NCBI GenBank assembly: GCA_040289295.1
Contig: PSLA01000008.1
Coordinates: 1 to 64,000, forward strand
DNA from: J051 sp040289295
GTDB lineage: Bacteria; Armatimonadota; Fimbriimonadia; Fimbriimonadales; ATM1
DNA length: 64,000 nt
Direction of reading: 5' to 3'
This document shows positions 7,808 through 15,942 of the stretch, one piece after another; position 1 is the stretch's first letter; every line of letters starts with the position of its first letter. A program made the position numbers and the translations under genes. Below the pieces are notes generated by a model, which did no database searches, was not told the DNA's origin, and saw nothing but the letters and a program-made list of their open reading frames with translations.

Positions 7808-8464
7808 ATGAGGATCTCGGAGCTCGCTGAACGCGCCTCGCTGTCGGTTTCAACGATTCGCTACTATGAAAGGGTCGGGCTGATGCTTGCTCCCCACAGG
7901 AGCGACTCGGGGTATCGAGAGTACACGGATAACGACCTCAGGAGGTTGCGCTTTATCCGTTCGGCAAAGGCGCACGGGCTGCCACTCAAGTTGGTCAAGA
8001 AGTGCCTCGCCGCGGTGGATGGATCCCCGAAGCCCTGCGGAGAGATCGCTGCATTGCTTCGTGACCACCTCGAGCGACTGGAAGAGCAGTTCAAGTGGAT
8101 CGAACAGACGAAGCGCTTTGTGAGATCTCAGATCGCTTTGTGGGAAGCCGGCGAGCTTCCGTCATCCGACTGTCTATGCGCCATCCTGGAAACAGGGGCG
8201 CTCGCAAGGCAACATAGGCGAACTATAATGAACAAATCAACCATTGACATCTACGCCGCAAGTTGCGGCTTGTGTGACCGAGCCAAGACGCTCGTCACCG
8301 AGTTGGCAGGCGTCTGCGGCTGTAAAGTGAACGTATACCCAGCCGATAGCGATCGCGCCAGGGATGCGGGCGTGGTTGCCGCGCCAACGATTGTGAAAGA
8401 CGGCAAAGTGCTGTTTTGCGGCTTGCCGACGAGGTCGGCGCTGAAAGCGGCGCTGGGGGTGTAG
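7808..8464 (+). CDS. MerR-family regulator fused to a thioredoxin/glutaredoxin-like domain
   Basis: Residues 1-70 are a MerR DNA-binding domain (RISELAERASLSVSTIRYYE, RLRFIRSAKAHGL). A coiled-coil dimerisation helix follows, and Cys residues sit where metal sensors carry ligands: KPCGEI before the helix and SDCLCAILE after it, as in ZntR/MerR. From about residue 140 the frame runs without a stop into a small thioredoxin-like fold (TIDIYAASCGLCDRAK, VVAAPTIVKDGKVL) with a CxxC pair. An internal ATG at 8229 has no good ribosome site, so I favour one fused protein over two genes. The start at 7808 is set by the MerR motif. Ligand unknown; a thiophilic metal or redox signal is the inference. Confidence 0.75.
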   Translation: MRISELAERASLSVSTIRYYERVGLMLAPHRSDSGYREYTDNDLRRLRFIRSAKAHGLPLKLVKKCLAAVDGSPKPCGEIAALLRDHLERLEEQFKWIEQTKRFVRSQIALWEAGELPSSDCLCAILETGALARQHRRTIMNKSTIDIYAASCGLCDRAKTLVTELAGVCGCKVNVYPADSDRARDAGVVAAPTIVKDGKVLFCGLPTRSALKAALGV

Positions 8465-8467
8465 CGG

Positions 8468-8980
8468 ATGAGGAAAGCCACACTGATTATGCTTGCGGTT
8501 CTCATCGCGCCGGTGCTGCTCGCCCAAGGCGGCGGGTGACCGATATGACCCGGAGGGGAAGCGGGCGCAGCGCCCAACTTCCACTCAGGCCGTGAGCCCG
8601 AGATTCGATTCATCACCTTCTTCGTGCCGGGCGAAGGAGATGACTTCACCCAGTCATTCCTTTTCTATCGTCCTCGCTGGCATCCGCGCGTTGAAGTAGG
8701 CGCAGCATGGATTTGGAAGGATTCCGTTGTGCGGCTCATCGGCAATGTCGACCTCATCAAGGAGTCCGAGACGATGCCGTATCTCCGCGTCGGCGTCGCC
8801 TATCAGGACACATTCTCGGACAAGGTAGCCGCGTTTGGCGCCGGCGGTCCCTCCTTCGGCCTTCAACACACCGGGCACGACGTGAACATATACTTCGGGT
8901 TGTACTTCGCGCCGTTCAGCGTTTCCGTTTGGGGAAACGACCACCGGAAACTGGGCGTTGCGGTGTCTGTTGTGCGCTGA
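8468..8980 (+). pseudogene. Broken secreted protein gene
   Basis: An ATG at 8468, four bases after the previous stop codon, opens a clear signal peptide (MRKATLIMLAVLIAPVLLAQ). It is followed at once by two in-frame stops (TGA near 8537 and 8546). The same frame then stays open to 8980 and encodes a beta-rich domain (REPEIRFITFFVPGEGDD, VRLIGNVDL, LRVGVAYQD). An intervening stretch reads sensibly in another frame (DRYDPEGKRA), so a pair of compensating indels is likely. It may be a recent pseudogene or a sequencing error. No family is recognised. Confidence 0.5.
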
Positions 8981-9029
8981 TGCCTCGGGTTAATCCGATC
9001 AAAAGATTGCCGGTTTTGCCAGGAGACAC

Positions 9030-9058
9030 TTGCGGACGCAGCACGAAGGCATTACAAT
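9030..9058 (+). promoter_or_regulatory. Sigma-70-type promoter before glyQ
   Basis: TTGCGG (9030-9035) and TACAAT (9053-9058) are separated by exactly 17 bases. The predicted leader to glyQ is about 100 bases and contains GC-rich inverted repeats near 9075-9140. The T-box sequence expected in some glyQ leaders is not seen. Confidence 0.55.
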
Positions 9059-9166
9059 ACAAGCGCCAACCCGCGAGTCAAGCGGGGGCATCTGTGCGGG
9101 GGGCGTTCTTGCGCCAGGGAGGGCGCCCCTCTTCTCTAGCGCAGCGCGGTGTAAACTCGCCCGGAC

Positions 9167-10096
9167 ATGACGTTCCAGGAGCTCATCCGCCGTCTTGACG
9201 ACTATTGGGTCTCGCAGGGCTGCGCCATCCTACAGCCGTACGACGTTGAAGTCGGCGCGGGGACGATGCACCCAGACACCGTGTTCCGCAGCCTGGGCGT
9301 ACAGCCGTTCCGTGCCGCCTATGTACAACCGAGCCGCAGGCCCGCAGACGGCCGGTTTTGTCGCAACCCTATGCGCAACCAACGGTACTTTCAGTACCAG
9401 GTAATCATCAAGCCGAGCCCGGACGACATCGTCGACGTTTACGTCGGATCCCTTCAAGCCATTGGGTTCAACATAACCCAAAACGACATTCGTCTTGTGG
9501 AGGACGACTGGGAATCGCCCAGCATGGGCGCAACCGGCGTTGGATGGGAGGTGTGGCTCAACGGCGCGGAAATAACCCAATTCACCTTCTTCCAGCAGAT
9601 GGGAGGCGTTGAACTGAACCCAATCACCGCGGAGATCACGTATGGGCCTGAGCGCCTTTGCCTCATGCGGAACAACGCTTTCTCCTTCTGGGAAGACCTG
9701 ATGTGGAACGACACCGTCTCCTACCGGCAGCTCAACTACGACCTTGAATACCAGCACAATCTGTACAACTTCGAACTGGCGGACACCGAGATGCTATTCC
9801 GCTTGTTCGAAATGTATGAAGCCGAGAGCCGGCGCGTCGTCGAGACGCCATTCCGCCAAGTCGAGGAACTTGGGAGGCACGCGCTGGGAGAGCCGACTGC
9901 TGGAGAGAAGGCACTGCACCTGGTGTACCCGGCGTTCGACCTTGCGCTGAAATGCTCGCACGTTTTCAATCTGCTCGATGCACGCGGCGCTTTATCGCCG
10001 ACAGAACGCGGTGCGTACATCAACCGTATCCGTGCACGAGCGCGCGCATGTTGCCTCAAGTACCTCGAACAGGAGAGAGCGCTGAGCGAGTCCTAG
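9167..10096 (+). CDS. glyQ: Glycyl-tRNA synthetase alpha subunit
   Basis: GlyQ is the catalytic class II alpha subunit of the bacterial alpha2beta2 glycyl-tRNA synthetase. The protein of 309 residues shows the family blocks GCAILQPYDVEVGAGTMHPD, AAYVQPSRRPADGR, NPMRNQRYFQYQVI and QFTFFQQMGG. It is slightly longer than the usual 285-300. The beta subunit gene glyS does not follow; the next gene is an HDOD protein, so glyS must lie elsewhere. Confidence 0.97.
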   Translation: MTFQELIRRLDDYWVSQGCAILQPYDVEVGAGTMHPDTVFRSLGVQPFRAAYVQPSRRPADGRFCRNPMRNQRYFQYQVIIKPSPDDIVDVYVGSLQAIGFNITQNDIRLVEDDWESPSMGATGVGWEVWLNGAEITQFTFFQQMGGVELNPITAEITYGPERLCLMRNNAFSFWEDLMWNDTVSYRQLNYDLEYQHNLYNFELADTEMLFRLFEMYEAESRRVVETPFRQVEELGRHALGEPTAGEKALHLVYPAFDLALKCSHVFNLLDARGALSPTERGAYINRIRARARACCLKYLEQERALSES

Positions 10097-10216
10097 TTCC
10101 TGCGCCATCCGTGCGTGGGGCATAGCGGCGCGTGTGCTTGTTCGCTTCACCTGAGGATTCCGCTTCATTCTGACAATAATGACATGCGGTCAACGTTGGC
10201 CAGGCAGTCAACACCT

Positions 10217-11074
10217 ATGAACGCACCAACACTTAACCAGCAGTCGCTTTCTATTCTGGTCAGGCGCTGCCCGCGACTTGTCGGGCTTCATCAAGCGAAC
10301 ACCGAATTGCTCAGCTTGTCTCAGGACAACGAAACCTCGGTCGCGAGGATTGAAAAGAGTATCCTCAAAAACCCTGAGCTTACGGCTAAGGTCCTTCGAA
10401 CGGCAGGCTCTGCGGCATTCGGCGGTCGTCAAATCCGGACGGTAGGCCAGGCGGTTATGATCCTGGGGCTGCCGACAGTGCGCTCGCTGATCCTCAGCGT
10501 TCTGTTCGACAGCAGTGCGCGGCAGGGGCAGCACGCCGAAGGGTTCGACACAAATCGCTACATGAAGCGCGCGCTCGCCACCGCTTTGCTAAGTCGCGCG
10601 TTCTCGCGGCGCGCCACCGGCCTTGACCCAGAGGAGATGTACATCATGGGCCTTCTGCAGGACATCGGATATGTCGTGCTCGACAACATCTGCCCGCCGT
10701 TGCTCGCGAAGGTCATCGAGGCGCTTCCCGTGACCGCCGAACCAACCATCGAAGTGGAGGAGAAGATTTGCGGAACGCATCACGCCGCCATAGGCGGAAT
10801 GCTGGCTGCAGAGTGGAACTTTGCCCCGGACGTCCGTGACGGAATCGGGCACCACCACACACCTTTTGAAGCGCCCCGGGAGACGTCCGTGGCCGTCGCC
10901 GTTGCGCACGCCGCTTCTTGGGCGGCTGATACTCTCGGTCTAACAATCGTCCCCAAAATGCAGAATGAGCCGCTCAACGAATTCGTCGCGCACGACATCG
11001 GACTCACCGCATCGGACGCGGAGTCCGTTGCGGCGAGCTTGTCCGAAGAGGTCGAGTTCCTGACTGCTGCGTAG
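10217..11074 (+). CDS. HDOD domain signalling protein
   Basis: HDOD domains are HD-related helical domains used in bacterial signalling, usually without a complete metal site. Here the domain spans about residues 15-215: SILKNPELTAKVLR and TVGQAVMILGLPTVRSLIL are the signature, with EEMYIMGLLQDIGYVVL in the HD region and an incomplete metal site. The start at 10217 is chosen because the domain follows closely; an ATG at 10184 is an alternative. It stands alone. Its 3' end shares a 31-base segment with the downstream region of the EAL-HDOD gene at 16 kb. Confidence 0.85.
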   Translation: MNAPTLNQQSLSILVRRCPRLVGLHQANTELLSLSQDNETSVARIEKSILKNPELTAKVLRTAGSAAFGGRQIRTVGQAVMILGLPTVRSLILSVLFDSSARQGQHAEGFDTNRYMKRALATALLSRAFSRRATGLDPEEMYIMGLLQDIGYVVLDNICPPLLAKVIEALPVTAEPTIEVEEKICGTHHAAIGGMLAAEWNFAPDVRDGIGHHHTPFEAPRETSVAVAVAHAASWAADTLGLTIVPKMQNEPLNEFVAHDIGLTASDAESVAASLSEEVEFLTAA

Positions 11075-11143
11075 CCGTTGCTGTACGGGCGGGTTCGAAC
11101 CCTCACCCCCACCCTCTTTCACTGGGAAGGGTGGGGGTGAGGG
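11064..11143. repeat. Family D segment plus family A palindrome
   Basis: 11064-11094 matches 16008-16038 at nearly every base (CTGCTGCGTAGCCGTTGCTG, then C/T variation, then GGGCGGG). 11101-11143 is a large family A copy whose arms CCTCACCCCCACCCT and AGGGTGGGGGTGAGG are perfectly complementary. It lies just downstream of the HDOD gene and could also act as a terminator for it. Confidence 0.8.
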
Positions 11144-11185
11144 AGGCTGGCGTGCGGTGATCCCCCTACTCGAGTGTTTAGGCGT

Positions 11186-11554
11186 CTACGCTGCGCGCCG
11201 GGCCTCGTCAACCTCGGGCACAGCGGTTACGTACGACTCGACGCCCTTGCAGAACTGCTCGTACCGCAGCGCTGCAAGTTCGGCCGCTTCGCTGTCATCT
11301 CGAACGACGTGCGTAATCTGCAGCGCTCCGCCGCCAAGCAACATGTCCTTGATTTCGAAAAGGAGGTGCCGCGTGCGCAGGTCAAACGGAGCCGCAGCCG
11401 AAGTGTCCAAGAGAACGACGAACGGCTCGCCTCCGAAGTCGGCGCACGCTTCGGCGAGCTCCGCGCCGAAAACTTTCATCTCTTCGAGGGTGACTCGGCC
11501 GCCAAGGCTGGCCTCCAGTAAACCCTCAGAACCATCACGTGCCAGAACGTACAT
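11186..11554 (-). CDS. STAS-like hypothetical protein
   Basis: The protein has 122 residues from the ATG at 11554, which is preceded by AGAGG. The opening MYVLARDGSEGLLEASLGG and a following VTLEEMKVFGAEL helix, then PFVVLLDTSAA, give the strand-helix order of STAS-like (SpoIIAA-like) domains. An in-frame GTG further upstream at 11614 would add 20 residues. Such domains act as small regulatory partners, but no kinase or sigma partner is next to it. The fold call is an inference. Confidence 0.5.
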   Translation of the reverse strand: MYVLARDGSEGLLEASLGGRVTLEEMKVFGAELAEACADFGGEPFVVLLDTSAAAPFDLRTRHLLFEIKDMLLGGGALQITHVVRDDSEAAELAALRYEQFCKGVESYVTAVPEVDEARRAA

Positions 11555-11681
11555 CGGTTTGGCCTCTGTGCCATAGATTCCCCAGGCGAAGCGGCTCCTT
11601 GCCCGCAAAATCACGGCTTTCGCTCGTTCCTTGGTGTGGAAGGAATTTCACAAGACGGTAAGTGCACTCCCACCCTGGACT

Positions 11682-11720
11682 CCCTCAGCCCAACCCTATC
11701 CTACAGGGAGGGGGAGTGCA
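11682..11720. repeat. Family A element
   Basis: Left arm CCCTCAGCCC, core ccctatcctaca-gggaggggg, right end agtgcagtgc. It is a slightly degraded copy in the gap before the pilB-type gene. Confidence 0.7.
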
Positions 11721-11780
11721 GTGCAGGCACACCCACCAGCCTGCCGGGAAAGATGACCAGACCGCAGAGGTTCCATTTTT

Positions 11781-13977
11781 ATGGCAGAGTTTGACTGGAG
11801 TCGCTATCTGGGCGAGAAGTCTTCCGGTGATGGAAGCCCCCAGGCGCAACAGCCCTCGGAGCCGGTGGAGATTTATCCCACACCGCTCTTCAAGTTGCGC
11901 GACCCCGTTCCGGCTGAATGCATTCGACACGGTGAGCGGAGCGACATGTTCTTTGACCTGCCGGATCCGCTCGGTGTTGGGCAAGGGTCGGCTTCAGCGG
12001 ACAGCGGCCCGGTTGAGGCCCTCCGACCCGTCCGACAGGGCTCGCTGTCCGACGGTGCTTCGAACCCTCACCCGGCCTCCGGCGACCCTCTCCCACTGGG
12101 AGAGGAACCTTCACCCGGCCTTCGGCAACCCTCTCCCACCAGGAGAGGAGAGGAACCGGCGCGAGCGCCAACGACTCCTGGCGACCGGGTGGAGTTCAGC
12201 GAGTTGGGGCGCGTCCTCCTTGCACACCGGTTGATAACCCAGCAACAACTGCGAGAGGCGACGATGGCCGCCGACGAGTTGGGCGCTCCACTTGAGAACG
12301 TGCTCGTGCAGCGCGGATATGTCGGAGAAGAGAAGATTCTTCAGGCGCGCGCTGCGATGCGCGGCGTGATGACCTGGGACCCGGCAAGCGAGGAGCCGGA
12401 GCCGGAAGCGCTCGCCAAGGTGCCTGCGGCAGTCTGCCGCAGGNNNNNNNNNNNNNNNNNNNNNNNNNNNNNNNNNNNNNNNNNNNNNNNNNNNNNNNNN
12501 NNNNNNNNNNNNNNNNNNNNNNNNNNNNNNNNNNNNNNNNNNNNNNNNNNNNNNNNNNNNNNNNNNNAGCGGCGGCGGAGAGGAAGCTGCTGGCGGCCAT
12601 CAATCGACACTACGGCTCGGAGCCCGGCGGTGGCGCGTTAGGCGCCCTTGTCGAAGAAGCGCGCAAGGAGCTCGGTCATCGCATGGGAGTGAGGCGAGCC
12701 GCCGACTCGCTCACCGAAGAGGACACGAGGCCCGTCGTGGGACTTGTGAATCATCTGCTGACTGAGGCGATTCGGATGGGTGCGAGCGATGTGCACGTGG
12801 AGCCGCGGGAGAATCGGGTGGACGTGCGGATGCGTCTGGACGGGGAGATGCAGAAGTGGCACGAGATCCCTGTGGAGTTGCTGCCTGCGGTTGCGACGAG
12901 GCTTCGGATCATGGCAGAGCTGGACATCGTGGACTGGCGGATGCCTCAGGACGGTCGGATGTCTGTGAATCTGGACGGTCGTCGTGTGGACGTTCGGGTT
13001 TCAGTGCTACCGAGCCTTCGTGGTCCGCGGATCGTGCTGCGCATTCTGGATCGGGCGCTGGCGCTAATGGATTTGGCTGACGTTGGCATGCACCCGACGA
13101 AGCTGGCGATGTTCCACTCAATGATCAGTCGTCCTTACGGCCTGCTGTTGGTAACTGGCCCAACGGGAAGCGGGAAGACGACGACTTTGTACGCGGCGCT
13201 TCGTGAGTTGAAGGGGACCGGAAAGAACATTATGACGGTGGAGGACCCCGTAGAATACGAGTTGGAGGGTGTAAGCCAGTCTCAGGTGCACGAGAAGATC
13301 GGGCTCACGTTTGGGGCGCAGTTGCGTGCGATACTGCGTCAGGACCCGGACGTCGTGTTGGTGGGGGAGATCCGGGACGGGGAGACGGCGGAGACGGCGA
13401 TCCGGGCGGCGCTGACAGGGCATCTGGTGCTGAGCACGCTGCACTGTACGGACGCGCCGGGGGCGATCCCAAGGCTGCTGGACATGCGGGTGAACCCATA
13501 TCTGTTGAGCACTTCGCTGATCGGGGTTACGGCTCAGCGCCTGATTCGCACCCTCTGCAACGAGTGCAGCGAGCCGGCGGAAGGCGGACGAGACCTCGAA
13601 ACGCTTGCTTCCGTCGTAGGGGAGTCGCTCCTCGGGCGCTTGCGGAAGCCGGTGGGCTGCGAAGTGTGCTTCAACACGGGGTATCGGGGCCGTGCAGCGG
13701 TCCATGAGATTCTGCCGGTGAGCCCGGCTGTCGCGAGCGCGATCGCGAACGGCGAGCCGCTTCCCGTTCTTTCGGCTACGAGCCGTTGCAGGTGGACGCG
13801 ATCCGCCGCGTGCTGGCGGGGGAGACGACGTTGGAGGAAGCAAAGCGGACGATTGCGTTCGACGTTGAACCCGCTTCCACCGATCCGCTCGGCGAGGTCC
13901 TGCGGAAGCCTGGCGTAACGCTGAGTGCCTCTCCGAGCGGGCGGGGGAATTTGAGCCCTGGGGAAACTTCGGCATAA
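11781..13977 (+). CDS. pilB: PilB/GspE-type secretion ATPase, interrupted by gap and frameshift
   Basis: This ATPase class powers type IV pilus or type II secretion assembly. An MshEN-like N-terminal domain (LGRVLLAHRLITQQQLREA) begins near residue 135. After the unknown bases at 12444-12567, in a different frame, come NRHYG and the ATPase core: Walker A GPTGSGKTTT, VEDPVEYELEG, Walker B VLVGEIRDGETAE, and a tetracysteine element (CNEC ... CEVC). The last part is frameshifted near 13763-13775: the frame ending at 13977 carries QVDAIRRVLAGETTLEEA, the expected C-terminus. Residues about 95-127 are encoded by two family A repeats. No pilC or pilM neighbour is present. The first frame-change may simply reflect an estimated gap length. 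Confidence 0.85.
12064..12150. repeat. Two tandem family A elements inside the pilB-type coding region
   Basis: The segment has CCCTCACCCGGCCTCCGGCG, then CCCTCTCCC-act-GGGAGAGG, and repeats with the arm TTCACCCGGCCTTCGGC and a second hairpin. It is read in frame as residues NPHPASGDPLPLGEEP, then SPGLRQPSPTRRGEEP. A segment just before it (12009-12055) resembles the family C repeat. Both lie in the linker between the N-terminus and the MshEN-like domain. Confidence 0.85.
12423..12567. other. Assembly gap (124 N) abutted by a perfect palindrome
   Basis: Unknown bases span 12444-12567. The 21 bases immediately before form a perfect inverted repeat, CCTGCGGCAG and CTGCCGCAGG around one T. The reading frame before and after the gap differs by one register, so the true gap length is probably not 124. 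Confidence 0.95.
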
Positions 13978-13985
13978 GGTTCCTT

Positions 13986-14190
13986 TCTCAGCGGGAGAGG
14001 GTGGCCGAAGGCCCGCATAAAACTCCTCTCCCAGTGGGAGAGGGTGGCCGGAGGCCGGGTGAGGGTTCGTTGCCTCGCTCCTCGCGAACACAAAACACCA
14101 GGGAGCGTGAGCGTCCTCGCGAACACGAGGCGGATGCGTTGTGGGGGTTGGTTGCAGGCTCGCGGGGACGCTCGCCCTCCCTGCGGTGTT
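13986..14190. repeat. Repeat cluster next to the RAYT gene: two A and two B elements
   Basis: Family A copies lie at about 13986-14010 and 14023-14065 (core CCTCTCCC-agt-GGGAGAGGG, arm ggccggaggccgggtgaggg). A family B copy lies at 14098-14130 in the forward sense. A second lies at about 14155-14190 in the inverse sense (GCTCGCGGGGACGCTCGCCC). The inverted B pair sits directly beyond the 3' end of the RAYT gene, as REP pairs do beside RAYTs. Confidence 0.85.
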
Positions 14191-14522
14191 CACTCGCGCC
14201 AATCGAGGTGACGAACCTCACCTGAGAACGGCCAGTCATCGGCACTCGCCGCCAATCCATGCCGCACCGGGTTGTCTCTAACGTGTGCCCACTTAGCTTC
14301 GTACGACTCGCCGGAGCGCAATCGTCGGTCCCAGAAGCCCGGCTGCCAACCGCCAGCGAAATGAGGGAGGTTCCGCGTCACTTGGCCCTCCCAAAAGCTG
14401 ACCCAGCATTCCAGTGGGCGCGACGAGACGGACGGTGCTGCGAATAGGTGAAGGTGGTCGGGCATAACAACATACCGCCCAACCAACCATCCAACCCCAG
14501 CGGACTGCCATGCCTGAAGCAA
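14190..14522 (-). CDS. REP-associated tyrosine transposase (RAYT), apparently 5'-truncated
   Basis: RAYTs are single-copy Y1/HUH enzymes related to IS200 transposases and linked to spread of REP palindromes. Here the HUH motif is PDHLHLF (His23 and His25) after GRYVVM. The candidate catalytic Tyr74 is in GESYEAKW, followed by the family block VRDNPVRHGL and DDWPFSGEV. The nominal start is a TTG at 14522. The frame is open back to about 14645 and includes NRERWLACHEVHKALLQAW, which also fits the family, but upstream of that the match fades and no ATG or GTG is found. I infer a degraded or truncated N-terminus. It is divergent from the EAL-HDOD gene and faces the B repeat pair with its 3' end. 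Confidence 0.85.
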   Translation of the reverse strand: MLQAWQSAGVGWLVGRYVVMPDHLHLFAAPSVSSRPLECWVSFWEGQVTRNLPHFAGGWQPGFWDRRLRSGESYEAKWAHVRDNPVRHGLAASADDWPFSGEVRHLDWRE

Positions 14523-14637
14523 TGCCTTGTGGACTTCATGGCACGCAAGCCACCTTTCTCGGTTTCGTGAAGTTGAGCCTGGGGGCGTAGAGATTCCTCC
14601 AAAAGTGCACCGGAATGTCCAATGATTTCGATGAGCT

Positions 14638-15942
14638 GTGGAGCATCGTGCGCTCGTCGTAGCACTCGCGCGGCAGCCGATCTTCGATCGGTGCTGCGAC
14701 GTCTACGGCTACGAGATTCTGTACCGCACGGCAGAGGGAGCAACAGCAGCAGCCGTCGGCGGCGAACCCGGAGCAGACGCGATCGCAAACGCTCTGGTTA
14801 CAGTCGGCCTGGACACCCTGGTTGGCGAGCGCCGCGCCTTCGTGAACCTCGCAACGGAGCAGATTGTCGGTGACATCATTCCCGCCTTGCCGCCCGAGCG
14901 CGTCGTGCTTGAGGTGCTCGAGACCGTGCAACCGACCGGGTCAGTGCTGACTGCACTGGAGGACGCCGTCGCAGCAGGGTACGACCTGGCTCTCGATGAC
15001 TTCACCTACGATGATCGCTTCAAGCCCCTGCTGGAGCTCGCGCGGTACGTGAAGGTGGACGTATTGGGAAAGAACCCGCGGGCGTTGCTCAAGGAAATCA
15101 AGGCTCTACGCCCGTTCGGTGTGGAACTCGTTGCGGAGAAGGTGGAGAGTCGCGCCGTCTTCATCATCTGTCGCGATTTGGGTTTCGACTACTTCCAAGG
15201 ATTCTTTCACTGTAAGCCGGAGCCCATTCGAGCCCGCATCGAGCAGACGAATCGCGTCGCCGTGTTGCGGCTCATTGGAGAACTGTGCAAGCCCGACGTT
15301 ACGTTAGGGCAAGTTGAGGACATCATCGCGGCCGACGCCGGCTTGGCATACCGCCTGCTTCGCTACGTACGCAGCGCGTTCGTCGGTGCTCCACGGAGCG
15401 TCCCTTCGCTTAAGGAGGCGGTCGCCTTTCTTGGGTTTAACACGGTCCGCGCGCTCGCGATCCTTATCCTCTCCGGGTCCAACCAGAAGGTTGACGTTGA
15501 GGTCTTTCGGACGGGCTTGATACGCGCGAAACTATGCGCGCGTTTAGCGCAATGCAAGGGCATCCATGACACGGGTTCGTACTTCCTCACCGGGCTGCTA
15601 TCGGTGCTGCCAGTGCTGATGAAACGGCCGATCGGCGAGATCCTGGAGTCTCTGCCAGTGGCGGACGAGGTGAGGCAGTCGCTCACAGGCCACACGAACG
15701 ATATTCGCGACGCACTCCGTTGTGTCATCGCCTGGGAAAGAGGAATGTGGGAGATGGCGCGATATGGCGACCTGGCGCAGGACCAGATACGCGACGCCTA
15801 CCTTTCCGTCTTGACCGAGGCAAGCCCCTCGTTCGCTGCGTGGGACCAGGCAACGACGAACCCTCAACCCAACCATCTCCCACAGGGAGAGGGAGTGAGG
15901 AACAGCCTCTCCCAGTGGAGAGGGTGGCCGAAGGCCGGGTGA
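14638..15942 (+). CDS. EAL-HDOD (YuxH-like) signalling protein
   Basis: An EAL-type domain occupies about residues 8-200 and an HDOD domain about 205-405. The EAL motif is EIL (GYEILYRT). Other positions that bind c-di-GMP or metal look conserved: FVNLATEQ, LEVLE, LALDDF, VKVDVLG, VAEKVES and YFQGFF. The glycine of DDFG is replaced, so activity is uncertain. The HDOD part has DAGLAYRLLRYVRS and EAVAFLGFNTVRAL. It starts at a GTG. The last 30 or so residues (after QATTNPQPN) are encoded by a family A repeat and are not part of the fold. Confidence 0.88.
   Translation: MEHRALVVALARQPIFDRCCDVYGYEILYRTAEGATAAAVGGEPGADAIANALVTVGLDTLVGERRAFVNLATEQIVGDIIPALPPERVVLEVLETVQPTGSVLTALEDAVAAGYDLALDDFTYDDRFKPLLELARYVKVDVLGKNPRALLKEIKALRPFGVELVAEKVESRAVFIICRDLGFDYFQGFFHCKPEPIRARIEQTNRVAVLRLIGELCKPDVTLGQVEDIIAADAGLAYRLLRYVRSAFVGAPRSVPSLKEAVAFLGFNTVRALAILILSGSNQKVDVEVFRTGLIRAKLCARLAQCKGIHDTGSYFLTGLLSVLPVLMKRPIGEILESLPVADEVRQSLTGHTNDIRDALRCVIAWERGMWEMARYGDLAQDQIRDAYLSVLTEASPSFAAWDQATTNPQPNHLPQGEGVRNSLSQWRGWPKAG

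Noticed and set aside
9059..9166. T-box or glycine riboswitch before glyQ
   Set aside because: The leader has GC-rich inverted repeats, but I find no T-box consensus and no paired glycine aptamer pattern.
11101..11143. Family A elements as ordinary intrinsic terminators
   Set aside because: Several hairpins follow genes, but there is no U-run, copies occur inside coding regions and between divergent genes, and arms are conserved beyond what a terminator needs. A secondary terminator role is still possible.
11781..13977. Two separate genes instead of one pilB-type gene
   Set aside because: The part before the gap gives the N-terminal MshEN-like domain. The part after gives the matching ATPase core, with open frame right up to the gap. 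One gene with an estimated gap explains both.
14190..14522. Insertion sequence of the IS200 family
   Set aside because: The HUH protein matches RAYT-type features, lacks tnpB, and has no left-end and right-end structure of an IS200 element.
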